DNA from: Camarhynchus parvulus
Taxonomy: Eukaryota; Chordata; Aves; Passeriformes; Thraupidae
Length of the DNA stretch: 64,000 bases
Reading direction: 5' to 3'
Assembly: GCF_901933205.1 (NCBI RefSeq)
Contig: NC_044600.1
Location: 11,012,501 to 11,076,500, forward strand
Both the position numbers and the translations under genes were made by a program. Numbering within the stretch: position 1 is the first letter of the stretch; each line of letters starts with the position of its first letter. The notes beneath the pieces are model-generated. The model saw only the letters and a program-made list of their open reading frames with translations, ran no database searches and had not been told where the DNA came from. Shown here piece by piece: positions 27,401-39,200 of this stretch.

Positions 27401-27690
27401 CCTATGACATTAGCTGGATACTTGGTTTAGTCATGCTGACCAGAGCAGTGCTGGAAGCTTCTTCAAGGATCAGGTGATGTGGGAGGGAAAAAGGCATGGA
27501 CAAGAGATCATTCAAGCTGGACAAATAGGTCTTAATATTCTTGGGGTTTTTTAAGGGCCAAAGCCTGCAGACTTAACTTAAAAGGTAACAAAGCAGCCAA
27601 ATAGATTCTTTATTTAAAACACTGGGAAAGTATTTGTTATGTAAGAGGCATTAATACATAATCTTTGTTTCACAGATACAGTTCATGTAG
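3187..27690 (+). CDS. PICALM-like clathrin assembly protein (CALM/AP180 family), 22 coding exons
   Basis: Endocytic adaptor that binds PtdIns(4,5)P2, clathrin, AP2 and R-SNAREs at the plasma membrane. Exons joined with GT-AG and matching phase: 3187-3316, 10771-10913, 12098-12173, 12998-13100, 13292-13385, 13490-13601, 14643-14749, 15359-15400, 18841-18926, 20001-20124, 20744-20880, 21178-21281, 22144-22290, 22732-22791, 22897-23007, 23667-23798, 23915-23945, 24437-24557, 26473-26496, 26625-26681, 27007-27114, 27676-27690. The product is about 687 residues. The ANTH domain (about 1-289) keeps the lipid-binding K28, K38, K40 and H41 and the VAMP-groove residues L219 and M244 known from CALM. 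The tail is Ser/Thr/Pro-rich with DLF (374-376), DLFDLQP (392-398), a Val-Asp-Phe-Asp-rich stretch near 506-512, NPF (674-676) and C-terminal IQFM. The start at 3187 gives the family N terminus MSGQS; an in-frame ATG lies at 3184. The ANTH is CALM-like but the tail diverges, and neighbours are VBP1 and RAB39B, so I infer a paralogue. PICALM itself is the alternative. Confidence 0.9.
3317..10770 (+). other. Intron 1 of the PICALM-like gene (7.5 kb)
   Basis: Runs from the GTGAGT donor after codon 43 to the TTTAATTTAG acceptor. It is mostly AT-rich unique sequence with no convincing coding exon in either strand. It contains a TTTTA-type microsatellite near 7166-7192 and a T-rich tract that follows it. 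A first intron this long is usual for the family and could hold enhancers, but I cannot point to any. Confidence 0.8.
7166..7217. repeat. TTTTA-type microsatellite and T-rich tract
   Basis: About five TTTTA units followed by T-rich sequence with interspersed C, within intron 1 of the PICALM-like gene. Confidence 0.85.
17245..17261 (+). repeat. G-rich run with quadruplex potential
   Basis: GGGGGGTGGGGGGTGG in intron 8 of the sense (plus) strand, so it would be G-rich in the pre-mRNA. Confidence 0.6.
17647..17717. repeat. T/G-rich simple sequence in intron 8
   Basis: Runs of T broken by GG/GGG (GGGTTTTTTTTGTTTTGG and similar). Low complexity; the open frame across it is an artefact. Confidence 0.8.
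24558..26472 (+). other. Intron before the micro-exon (1.9 kb)
   Basis: Separates the exon ending at Met620 from the 24-nt micro-exon. I see nothing coding in it. If the micro-exon is regulated, splicing signals would be expected near its 3' end; the acceptor-proximal tract (about 26440-26472) is only moderately pyrimidine-rich. Confidence 0.6.
26473..26496 (+). CDS. 24-nt in-frame micro-exon of the PICALM-like gene
   Basis: Eight codons, NGVHYPAY, flanked by a TATGCCAG acceptor and a GTAAGT donor. It keeps the frame (phase 0 on both sides) between the exons ending at 24557 and starting at 26625. From memory, human PICALM has an alternatively spliced eight-residue insert at the same point that also begins NG and ends in Tyr. 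The match in place, length and pattern suggests an old, regulated cassette. Without it the protein would be about 679 residues. Whether it is skipped here cannot be seen from DNA. Confidence 0.85.
27121..27180 (+). repeat. Short imperfect tandem repeat just after the penultimate exon donor
   Basis: The unit TTGATATTGAAA(CTTG) and variants recur about four times directly downstream of the GTGAAC donor at 27115. It lies in the intron and would only be translated if the intron were retained. It looks like a local slippage repeat. Confidence 0.6.
27676..27690 (+). CDS. Terminal 15-nt coding exon part of the PICALM-like gene
   Basis: The acceptor TTTCACAG is followed by codons for I-Q-F-M and a TAG stop at 27688-27690. 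The same short C terminus ends mammalian CALM, which supports this as the real end and not the read-through of the preceding exon. That read-through would add 13 residues and stop at 27154-27156. The coding part is too short to show as an open frame. Confidence 0.9.
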   Translation: MQFM

Positions 27691-30600
27691 AACCACCAAA
27701 GCAACAAGATGTGACAACAACCAAATACTGGTAAAAAAGAAAAGACTGAATTTCAATCTTTCCATGATGTATTCCTGAACAGGGCAACTGCTTATTCCCT
27801 GTATAATACAATATTATTTTGAACTGTGATGCTTTAGAGATTCTTGTTTATAACAGTCACTGCAGTGTGAAGTCATGTTTGTTTCCTGATTTTTTTTTTT
27901 AACTGCTCAGCAGAAAACTGTATTTTTATTGAGGTTGACTCAGAAGGTGCAAGCTGGATTACCACGTTCAAAATCAAGGAGAAGGTTACATGATTGCTCT
28001 ACAACCTTAATCATCAGTGGATTACCTTAGGAATTGACTGAGAATGTCAAAGTTATTTATTTTATTCATAAATTCTTTGGCTGCTGTAACCAAGACACAA
28101 CACAAAACCAAGTTGAGCAATAAAATTTTTATGTGCTCTAATAAATACTCTGAAAGAGCAATGCTTGCATTATCATAAGGCCAACATTGTGTGAAATCAG
28201 ACAGCTTTTTCACATTAGAATAACATATAGAAATTTGCAAACTTTTTAATGTGAGTTTGAAATGCTGTGAATCAACAAGACACATAGTAAAAATAATAAA
28301 TTGCTCCATTGGTATGTCAGTATTACAGGGCTAAGTAAAAGGAGCCAGCAGCTGCAAGGCTGCAAGTCTGTGATGGACATGGGGAAATGAGTGTGTTCCA
28401 GAAGAGCTCATGCAGCTCCAGCAGCTGCACCTCCACAGGTACCTTCTCTGCAGGTGGCACCTCCCAGGGGCTCAGGGGAGAGCAGCCTTGGGAGCCAGGG
28501 TCTGTCAGTGCCCCAACACTGCAGCACTCTGAGAGCCTTGTTGATAACTGCAGTGGAGGCAAGAGAGCCAACTCTTCTTTCTAAAGTCCATTAGGTCAAA
28601 AGACTCAAACCTTGCAATCATGCTGACACTCATGAACTGGCAACTATTTTGAGATTATCCAGCTGTGGAGAATAGCTTGTGCTTCTTTTTTGAAATAAGA
28701 ACCTAGTTGTAAACCATATAAAAATAATTATTTTTAAATGTGTAAATACATGTAAACTTTTAGATAGCTGTTTCTTTGATGCTGCAGTAATCTTTTTCTT
28801 CTGTAGTAATTTCAATGTAAAAATGCTATGTTAAGAAATTTGGACTCTTTTTGAGAGGAAAATCTTTAAAATCAACTAATTTATGAAATATTGCTGTTCA
28901 CAATGGGTCAGATGTGTTCAGACTTCTGGAACATATTTTGTACTTAAGAATCTTCCTCCAGAACTGAAATTGGCTATGAAAATGCCTTATCTTGTATTTT
29001 TCACTGTCTGATAAAAAGTGATAGCATTAAAAAAACCCATTAGTTATAATTAAGTAGATAGAAGTGGGAAACTTTCCTCCAGAAGTTTTGTGGCAAAATG
29101 CAATGAAAAGCTCTCCTGTAAAATTACTTCTAATAATGATTAATATTAAAGCTGAGTTTTCTATTGTTACAATAGACCTCCAGCATAGTATGTCTTCTAT
29201 CTTTTGGGAGAGTCTGTAATTGCAGAAATATCTCTCACTCTCACCATAAATGCAGATAGGCCTGAGAATCTTGTCAAACTCCCCTATAGAGAACTTCTAA
29301 ATAAAGCACATTCCTCAGAGTGAGAACAACCCTTCTATTTTTCAAAATGCTTAATTCTGTCCAAAGAGTGCAAAAGTAGTATTTCTTAACCCTATGGTAA
29401 ATATTTTGCCCAATGAATCAATACAAAAGAAACAAAACTCCTCTCCTCAACCCTTGAAATCTGTAACTGCTGATTTCCTGGAATATGAAACCTTGCAGAA
29501 ATTTAAAACTCAGTGTTCCTTGATGTGTATTGATTTTGAAAGAATTTGGACTCAGTATATGGTAGTCTAATGTTCAAGTTTGAATTACAAAGGGCTTCAA
29601 GCTTTAATCCACCTTTATTGGGTTGAACAATTGTACAATTTTAAGCCAATGAGTTCTTCAGTGCCTATAGTTGCCTTCCACATGCTGAGGGAATAGATGC
29701 CATTTAGAACAGATCGTTGTGTTGAGGGGACTGTTTATTTAGGAAATAGTGAATTCCATAGATTCATTCAGCAGTCAAAAGTCTTGTGTTCAAATTAAAT
29801 CAGTCCACGTAGTTATAAATGTCTGGGCATTAATGGCAGAAGTGAGAGTGCTACAAGCAGGCAGTTCCTAGCACTGTAAGCTGTTAGGTCTCTTTCTTAT
29901 ACTGAGTTGTATAAGTAATAACACATTATTTTAATAAAATATGCAAATAAATGCCTGGCAAGCAGTATATATTTGTTATAACTTTATTTCAGAGCATTCT
30001 GAATATCTGGAATATACCTGGCTCAGAAATGGATTTAGTACTGGATAACAGCTTGCACTACTTCTGATTTGCTCTGGATCTTTTAAGGGTTCTTTTGGTC
30101 TGCTTTCTTGTAGCAAAGCTGTCTGATACCAACTTACTAGTATTAAAACAGGAGAAACAGCCACAAAGTATGTTTTAAGAACTTTGTAACCTACCTTCTT
30201 TTGTTGCTTTGAAACAGCTTACAGCTTGATCCTTGTGAAGCAAAGATCACTTTGTACCTTCTCTCTGCACACAAGTGCACAGGACTGGGTTTTGCCCAAC
30301 TCTTCCTTGTGCATGTATTGGAACACATAAAATGGCAGAGTATGTGTTTAAATAACATACATGAGAAGTGAAAATCAAGGACTTAGGATGCTGTCAAGGC
30401 TTTTATGGCTATTCTCCACAAAAAAAAAAAAAACCAAAACACTTTGAACACCAAGGTTGTTCTTGAGGGTGACTGTACCAGCCTGCAGAAACTGCGAACA
30501 GTAGTTGTAAGGAGTGAAGAGAGATGTATATAAATGTGATTTTCCTTCCAACTCATTGGATCAGAATCATATTCTGAATACTTCAGGAAGCTGGTGACTA

Positions 30601-31990
30601 AGCTGTCTCTCCATGTTTGTCTGAACAAGGAGGAAGACTGATTTGTGCTGTACACTTTGCATTATTGTACTTTAGTGGGTCACTTGAGCCTCACTGTTGG
30701 GACCTGGTGCTGCTACAGGCAGGCTGTCACGGAACGTGCCATTGGATGGCTTCTGAGGGACTTTGGAAAGGTGGATTGTGTGAGGCCTCTTGGACTTGAA
30801 CATGTACCTCTCTAAATAACTGGGGTTTTCTAATGTTCTCCAGATATAGTTTGACTTTGCCTCCAAGAAGTTACTGATTTTTTTTAATAAATTTTTGGAC
30901 ATGTGTACTAGAAAAATCTGTTCTGTGCACATAGTGGTGGAATATTTGTAGGTAAAATAACAAATGGACTTTTGTTTAAGAAGAAAACAAAGCCAACAGC
31001 AAAAACCACACACATAAAAGTAACAACAGAGCTTCTGACTACAAGATTGAATACAGGGTGTATCTATCCCCAGCTGGATATTTTGATGTGTGGCAGGGAT
31101 GGGGGTTACAATTAGAATAGTATGCACTGTGGATCGGTGCTTAATTTGTACATAAAAAGGAAAACTTTGTTTGGGGTAGTTTGTATTGTAAGGATAACAT
31201 CTAAAGGCACTGTATCAGTCATTTATTTCCATTGAAAAGATTATATTTTTGAGCAATGGAAACTGTACATGTTATCATTTATACATTACTGATAGCTAGG
31301 ACTATAGAAAACCTGTTGCTATGACTCTGGAGATGTATCTGACTTGTCATTGATCCGTACATCGCTGCATCACTATGCAGATTCTCATGGTCATTTATTT
31401 AAAGAGATTGTACTAACTGGTACAGTTACAACAGGAATTGTAACGTCAAATCTTTCATTATATCTCAGTTGTGTATTCTTGTGATTAAGCTTAATCCTTT
31501 ACCAAATGTTTGGCTGGAATCTCATCTTGGAGCAATGACAAAATAGGTGCTGGAACAGATTTCCCTTACCCCGACCCACACTTTATTTATTTAATAGGTC
31601 TTGTTTTGTATGTTATGTTTTCTCCCATAACAGGTTTGTGCCTTTTATTGGATATTTATTTAAAAGGAGCTATGATAATTTAGGTTGCTTTTTTTCAGAT
31701 GTATTCTTGTACAGATGTTCCTTTCTGTGAGTTCCTTCATTTTATAAGAATACAGAATGTGTGGAAATATACTAGCCACAAACTGGAAAAAAAATCTAAG
31801 GATTTATGTTCTATGATTTTTTAAAAAAAATAAGCCTAAGCACAAGACTGGCTGTGTTGATATTTTAATTGTGGAACTTCACAATTTGTTAATATGCAAA
31901 TTGTTCATTTTTTAAAAAACTGCTCATATCCACGTATTTGATGAAACAGGTTTTGGAAAAAAAATAAACTTTGGCATATGCAAGGCATGT
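27691..31990 (+). other. Long 3' UTR of the PICALM-like gene
   Basis: About 4.3 kb of AT-rich sequence after the TAG stop, with several AATAAA hexamers (28119, 29300, 29933, 29946, 30886 and the last at 31963). Pumilio-type TGTANATA motifs are seen at 28741-28748 and 31147-31154, together with ATTTA-type AU-rich elements near 31580. A GC-rich island at about 28323-28590 stands out from the background. The 31.1-31.5 kb part has the even, low-repeat texture of a conserved UTR. Exact end and isoforms need transcript data; the open frames here, such as 30672-31127 minus, are not credible genes. Confidence 0.65.
31963..31968 (+). terminator. Probable distal polyadenylation signal of the PICALM-like gene
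   Basis: AATAAA in an A-rich context, followed within about 40 nt by a TG/T-rich stretch (GTGTATATGTG... TTTTTTGTG). It is the last such signal before the VBP1 CpG island and gives about 0.8 kb between the two same-strand genes. Confidence 0.55.
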
Positions 31991-32359
31991 GTATATGTGA
32001 TCATTTTTTGTGTTCTCAGGGTTAAGGGTGTCTATAATGCCTGTAAGCCATGGCTGAATTAGGGTGTTTAACTGGCTTGTTCCACCTCTGTGTTTACATT
32101 GGAGAAGAGAAGGCTCCATGGGCACTGTGAGCCTTGGCTGGGTTTGCCTGGAGCTGGGCTCATTCCCAGCCATTACCATTCCAGCAGTGGGGAGGGCCTG
32201 CACAGGGTAAGGACATGGGGGTGCTGCAGGTGATCCTTCTTTCTACAGCAGAAAACTCCATTTTTAATAGTAATATTTTTGTTTCTTTTAGTTTCAGAGG
32301 TCTGTTTTCAGTTGTGAGCTTGAAATACTTAGTTCATTCGTGTTGGTCTCCATCTCAGA
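31991..32359. other. Intergenic spacer between the PICALM-like gene and VBP1
   Basis: A short spacer with no coding signal or recognisable repeat. Base composition rises from AT-rich to CpG-rich towards 32360, where the VBP1 promoter island begins. Confidence 0.6.
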
Positions 32360-33260
32360 GCTGAGGCCCGGGCAGCAGCGATGAGCTGCGGGCTCGGCCG
32401 GGGAGCGGGGAGCAGCCTGTGCGTGTGAATGCAGGGCAGGCACTACCGGTGATCCTTTAGGAATGCTTATTGTAAGTTGTTAAAGGCATTGCTCCCGTTG
32501 GCTCTATTTGGCTTGTCACGCTGCGTTTAGAAACAATGGCGCTTCCTCCGCAGGCAGAAGCACAGGGTGAGACAGGAGGCATCCTCTCGGGATAGGGCAG
32601 GCAAGGCGCTCACAGTTCCGGCCACCGCAGGCAGCCCCCGCTGCCGGAGCCTTCCCCTCTCTGCCGATCCTTCCCTTTCACACCGGAGCCGGCCCCTTCC
32701 TGCCCCGCCTCCTCACCCTCCTGGGCCAATGGGCGGTGCCCGCGCCCCGCTCGGCGCTGACGCGATGACGCCTGTGGCGCACGCCGCGCATGCACCGTCC
32801 GTTCCCAAATGGCGGCGGCCGGAGGCAGCGAGGCGGCGGCGGCGGGCGGGAAGCGCGGCCCGCTCGGCATCCCTGAGGCGGCGTTCGTGGTGAGCGGGGC
32901 CGGCGAGCGCGGCTGGGCAGCCCTGGGGCGGGGTTCCTGGGGGAGGCTCCGGGCAGTGGGGCTGGGCATCCCCGAGGCGGCGTTCATGCGGTGCGGGGCC
33001 GAGGGGTGGGGGCTGTGCTCCGCCAGCCGGGCCCGGCCCCGTGAGGCGGCACCTCGGCCGGCGGGCGGTACCCGGGGTGAAGGTGGCGGAGACCCTGCAC
33101 GGCCTCAGTTCGGGCCTTTTCCCGGGTGATTGCCCTGTTCCATCCCGAGCTGTCCGCTTTCAGCAGTACCGCGTTATTGCACTGCCGGGCTCGGCGCTGA
33201 GCCCCGTGTGGGGAGAGCCCTCCGGCACGCACCGGGCGGGGCACGCCTGGCCGCTCCTGC
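32360..33260 (+). promoter_or_regulatory. VBP1: VBP1 CpG-island promoter
   Basis: CpG-dense block around the first exon. A CCAAT box (32726-32730) lies next to a GC box GGGCGG (32732-32736 region). An NRF1-like GCGCATGCAC follows at about 32786-32795. A YY1-type AAATGGCGGC overlaps the start codon at 32808-32817. This TATA-less set is typical of a housekeeping gene, in keeping with prefoldin. The overlap of the YY1 motif with the ATG suggests a very short 5' UTR. Confidence 0.75.
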
Positions 33261-36200
33261 TGCATGGGTAACGTGCCCTGCTCCAAACACCTTTCCGTGC
33301 ATCTTCCTCTCTTAATCAAGTTCTACACTGCTGAGAAGATTCACTTTTCAGCAGTGCCTGTGTGTTCTTGAAAACCAGCAAATGTGTATTTTCTGAAAAA
33401 CAGGCCGAACTTGTTTATTCAGCTTTGAAAACTGATGTATGGAGGGTTTGATGATTCTGTTGAGGGGTTGAAAAGCAGGAATCAGTGACTGATGCAGTGG
33501 CATAATCTCACAATCATCCGTTGTCCACTTTTAGCTCACTCTTGGTACAAATTCTTGATTGCTGTTTTATTTCCTTTGATCAATAACTATTGATCACAGT
33601 GGCTGTACCTAGCTGCCTTGGGGATCTCGGGAAGGGCTGGATGTCTGCCCCATCTGATACAACTGCATTTATAGAGATAAATTTGTTTGACTTGCATTTT
33701 GGTATTTCTAGATGTAGTGCTTCTACTGCTGATGCGTCTTGTATAGGCATAGGACCTGACTAGACAGGTGCAGTGCATTTACTTCCCGTGATCCAGTTCC
33801 TCCTTTTCCTTTAAGGTTTTTTAACAATAATTAGGATCTGACAAATCCTTACTGGGCTGTAAAACCATTGCTTCATCCAGCTAGCTTCTTTCCATGCCTC
33901 ATGAGAGACCAGCAGAGGTGAAAGTGAAAGGAAGGGCCATGTCTTCAGCTGCCCTGTGAGACCTCACTGATCCTGACAGAGGAGAACCTGTGGTCTCTGC
34001 TGACTCTGCAGTCAAGGTGGCCACCCTGGCAGGAAGCAGGACATAAACAGCCTCAGCAAACACTCTAAGGACATCTGTCACATCCCTCATCCCATGCTGG
34101 TGGCTGCCTTTGTAGCTGCTGTGTTTGGTTCCATGTGATTTCCTTTCAGTACCTGTGTCTGAAGTATCTTGTGTGCTGTATCACATGGCTCCAAGAGTAC
34201 TGGGGCTGTGCCTTAGTCCTGTGCTTCTCTTCAGTTCTTCAAAACCATGTGGTTCTTCATAATCTCTGGATCTGAACATATTGGAAGCTCCCTAATTCTC
34301 AGATTTGAGAGGTGCTCTGATCAAATACAGGTGTGTCTGCGGAAGAGCTCCTCGATGGTGATCATAGAAGTACTTGGATGTAGATGTTAAAACAGACTTT
34401 CTTTTATTCAAAATAAGCCTGCAGTGAGAAGTTGTAATGGTATTCTGCTCTGCAGAGTGAAAACACTGTCTTGAGGGTAGGTTTTACTAGAGCTTTTTTT
34501 ATTTCAGAAAATAGGTTTCTATTTCAAAAACATCTAAAGACTTGCTGATCTCTTGCTTGGCATTTCCCCTCACCACATGCTGCATGGGCAGTCTTGCAGT
34601 GGATCTTGTCTTCAGAGATGTTTCCTGTCAGTGTCTTGGTTCAGTAGAGGCTCCTCACACGTTTTATGGCTCGTGTCTTCTCTGAGGCAGTTGTTCTGTA
34701 CACTCTTGTCCCTCTCCAGGTTCCAAGTGATGTTGAGCACTCAGAGTAAGTAGTGTTAAGAAGAGGGTTTTACTGGATAACAAACTCTCAAAACAGAGGT
34801 TTCAGCTGTGGTGGTTTTGAGCTGTTGCCCAAACATTTCCAAATAAAATGCTTTCTTTGTTCTGCCTTCCTCAGCAGGTGTGAGGCTGCAGGTCTGCAGT
34901 AGGTGTCTCTTGTCATGTTCTCTGCACATGCCCCCAGGTGATGGAGCTCTGCAGAGTGAGTGCCTGCAGCTCTTTATTTGGGTCATCACTCAGAAGAGAA
35001 CCCCAGGGACACGTGGGAATGTGCTATCCTGCTGCACTTCAGGGCTTCTGCAGAGCATTCCTGGGCCTTGGCTTGAGGTTCGCAAAATGCTGCTTTGCCA
35101 GTGAATTCTCTTCCTAAAAAGATATAGAGGAGTTTTGGCAGATCCTTGCAGAAGCTGTAAGTGTTGTAAGAATTCTGCAGGGGAGGTGCTGTGGAATACA
35201 CCACAAAGTGGGGATCCTAATGGCTTTGGCAGCCAGCTGTGCCTCAGAGCTGCTCTGGTCAAGCTTAAAGAAGTGACTGTGCCTCAGCCTTTCAGATGGG
35301 GAGGTGGGACAAGAGCCTGACCAGGCTTGGAAGCCCCAGCTGGAAAGCCCTGGAGGTAAATCTGAGCTCACCTTGAGCTGGGACATTATGCAGTGGAAGG
35401 AGATCACCAGTATGTAGGGGGCCTGGATTTACTTCTGGATTCACTTCTCAGAATCTTTGTTTCAGTCCTGTCCCTGTGCACAGACAGATGGGAGCTGGGT
35501 GCCCGGCAGGGTGTGGGGGAGCTGCTGCCTCCTGCTTTTGCTCCCTGCCCTAGGTGGTTTAAACAAGCACAGCTGCTTCCACAAGAGGGAGTTCCATTTC
35601 ACACTATCCCCAGGCCTCACTTTGACAACACTTTCCCAAACCTAATCCTTGTTTTCTTTGTTGAAGGCTTCTCTTGGGAGCTTTATCCAGAGGCAGGAAT
35701 GCTTCCCTGACTGTGAGGTGGCTCGAGGCATTTTTCAGGCAGTTTGAGGTGTGGTCTCTTGAGTTTGGATCTACCACCTGGACAGTGCTGCCTGCTGCAG
35801 GTTGTGGAGTTCATGTTCTGCTACAGATTTCCTTTATGATGAGGAAGGCAGGGACTCCTTACCAGATTCAGTAATTTCCTAGTAAGTTTCTTTAGCCAAG
35901 AGAGTTAAGGCATGATAATGAGGGGGAGCAGCTCCATCTCTGATATAATTTTAGTCACATATTACAGTTTTCTTCTGGTGTGAAACTTCTGGAATGGAGA
36001 CACCAAGTTCAAAAGGAGGAGCTGAAGAGGCCTTTGGTAGGGCTTCCATCAGATTTTACTGAGCTGTGTAGACAAGGGCAGAATTACCGCAGTGGAGGGG
36101 TGGAGTTGTCTGGAATTGTGTGAGTACATGGTGCTGAGGCAAAAAATGCATGGTTCATCCCTGGCCTAATGTATCTTTCAGCAGCTGGGAACGTTGGCCC

Positions 36201-39200
36201 CAGCAGATGAGCTGCTTCCTGGGGTTCTGAAGGAGGCACATGCCAAGCTTGACATCCTGGCTGGCTCAGGCCTTTCTTCTCTGGCAGCTTTTCCTGCCAG
36301 TCCCTGGTTCTCACTGTCAGTTGATGGTAGGACTGGCTGGAGTTGTTCTCTGGAGGTTTCTGTGGATTCCAGCTAGCTATGGAAGGAGCTCTTGAAACCA
36401 GGCTGTTCACTTCCATAGTGCCTGTCTGAGCAGATACCTCCATTTTCCCCCCTTTGCATCTTTCTCTGCCACAACATGCTTGGGCAGGCTCTTTTCCTTC
36501 ATCAGTTTTATCCAAAATAGTTCATAATCTGGTTAGCCACAGAGAAGTCTTATCCCTGCTTTACAGGTAGGAAACCCAGGTTCAGCCATGCCCCATGGAC
36601 ACCTGTAAGGTGGCACTTGACATCAGCCAGGACTGAAAGCACCACTAACCATGTACCCACAAATATGGTTATGAAGTAGTCCTTACACCTGTCCCTTACT
36701 TCCCTACCAAAAAAAAAAAAAAAAGCAGGGAGGGGGAAATGAAGAGATTACTAAGAAAAGAAACAAAATGCTTTTGTACTCCAGTCCAGAAAAAAAGTTT
36801 GTTTCCATTTCAAACCCCCTCTAGATGTAGCTGCAGTAAGATGATAGCATGTCTGTGTCTAGGATTTCCATAAAACTCTTCTAACACTGAGGGTTTCTTT
36901 CTCCCCTTAAAGGAAGATGTAGATTCTTTTATGAAACAGCCTGGAAATGAGACAGCAGATGTAGTTCTTAAGAAGTTGGATGAGCAGTATCAGAAGTATA
37001 AATTTCTGGAACTTAATCTTGCTCAAAAGAAAAGGAGGTAAGTTGTAATTTTTGCAGATTTGGGAAATGTTTAGCACAGTTCTATTTTTTAAAATAATAA
37101 ATCTAGTGTCCTGGAAGGCCGTGGGGATGCCACTGCCTCTGCCAGGGCTGTCAGGGAGAGCAGTGCCCTCAGCTCTGGGAAGCTTTTGCTTGAACAGTGC
37201 AGAGTCCTGTGGCTCTCACTGTCAGAATAGTCCATGAACCTCAGAAAAAACACACTGGTTTTGTTTTATCTGCAGTGGTTTCACCCTGTATTTCTGCTGA
37301 GGTTTCCCTGTCCTCTGGGAGATGACAAATATTTGGAATGTACTGTTTTAGTGAAAGGGGGTGTGTTACTGTTACTGTGTGTTGTGAGTGGATTGCTGTG
37401 CTTCAAAGCCAGCCAGCCTCGCTGTTGTGAGGGGCAGGTGAAGCTGGAGCTGAGCTGCCTTTACATGCCATGTCTTTCAAACCTGCTTTTGTAAGCTGGA
37501 AGAAACTGTTAACAAGTTTTAAAATGGAGGGTGGACTGTATAATAAAAGTGATCACTTGTTTAGGAAACTTTGTGTCTCTGTAAAATAATAAATTGTGAC
37601 TGTTGTTAATTCACAGGCTAAAAAGTCAGATTCCTGAAATTAAACAGACATTAGAAATTTTAAAACACATGCAGAAGAAAAAGGTAAATTATTTTGAATA
37701 TCTAATGAGTATGAGAAAAGCTAACTACCTTTCCACCCTAACAGAACACATTGCAAGAAATGTTTTGGAGAGCACACTTAATATGCCTTTATAAATAACA
37801 GAATTATTTTTAAAGGTATGTAGTACTTTTTGAAAGTTAGTTCAAAACCAGTTAATGTTTGTAATGCAAACTTCATTTTTAATAGTGTATAGATTGCAGC
37901 TAAGCTTTGACTTCATCTCCATTCTTTATAGAGATTTCTGTATTGTTTTTAAATATATCTTTTAAAAATGCATTATTCTTGGAGCTCTAACTTTAGTGTT
38001 GAAGTAAAGTTCTGTAGAATTCCACACAAGTTAATACTGCATCAATGGCAGAAAGCAGAAAAGTGTGCTCTTTATTCTAAGTTTTATGTCTTCAACATTT
38101 CCAGTGAAAATAACAATTGTAATTTTTATCATTTGTCTTAAGGATTCCACACATCCAATGGAAACCAGATTTTTATTGGCAGATAATCTCTACTGCAAAG
38201 CTTCAGTTCCTCCTACAGATAAAGTTTGTTTGTGGTTGGGGGTAAGTAAAATGGAACTTTCTCTGAAACTGTTTCAATAACATAAAAGGCTTGTGAAGGA
38301 GTTTTGGTTGCTGTCTGCCCTGGTTGTAGTGGGCATGATTCTGTTGATGGGTGCATGGTGGTGCTGCACCATGGCAGCAGAGCACATCTAACCAGGCAAC
38401 TTCAGTATGTTAGTGAAGATTTCTTGTTCCATTCTGTTTGGTTCCTGAACAATAAGACTTCAGAGAATTGTCTTTTTGCTGGATTGGTCTTTCCAAAAAC
38501 CTTGTTTGTGTTTCCCTTACCATTTCTGTCGCTTTTGGGTTCAAATTAATGACATTGCCTGGCATGGGAATGTGCCCAGCAAAATAACTTAGTTTGGCAA
38601 GTAGCTTCCCATCTTCTCTATGTTATTTGTATTCAGCATCTTGCTTTCCCTTTTCATGCACCCTTGTAGGGAAGGATGGGATTTCTGTTGCTCACAGGTA
38701 TCTGCCAGCATTTAGAGCAGACTTTTCACTAAAGCCTGCTGGGATCAGCATTCGCAACCCAGATTCCTAAGTACTTAACCACTAAGGTTGGAGCATTTTG
38801 TATTTAGAGGCTTCATTATATGTGGAGATTAACCTGCTGATGCTTATTTTGAGACTTTTAAGTCATGGATGTTCCTAAATCCCAGAGCTGGCTGCCAAAC
38901 AAAGCCTCTTGGTTAGGACAGAAGCACTGTTGACACATGAACCATCCAGACTAATTGGACAGTTGCTTCCAACCTTTCCCACTTCTATCATGAAAAGAAA
39001 AAAAATTTCTGATAGCTCTTACTATTAGGAGACTGTCTTCAGAATTCATAAACACCTACTTTTGTGGAATATCCCAGGTTTATTTCCTAACAGAACATCA
39101 GAGAAGGTTCATCTTATTGACAGTTCACACTGAAAAGCTGTAATGAAATGCCACACAGGATTAATTTTATTTAGGTGTTCTTGGCCTTCTGCCTTTCTCC

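Noticed and set aside
30672..31127. 151-codon minus-strand frame
   Set aside because: Antisense to the PICALM-like 3' UTR; no motifs and no promoter features.
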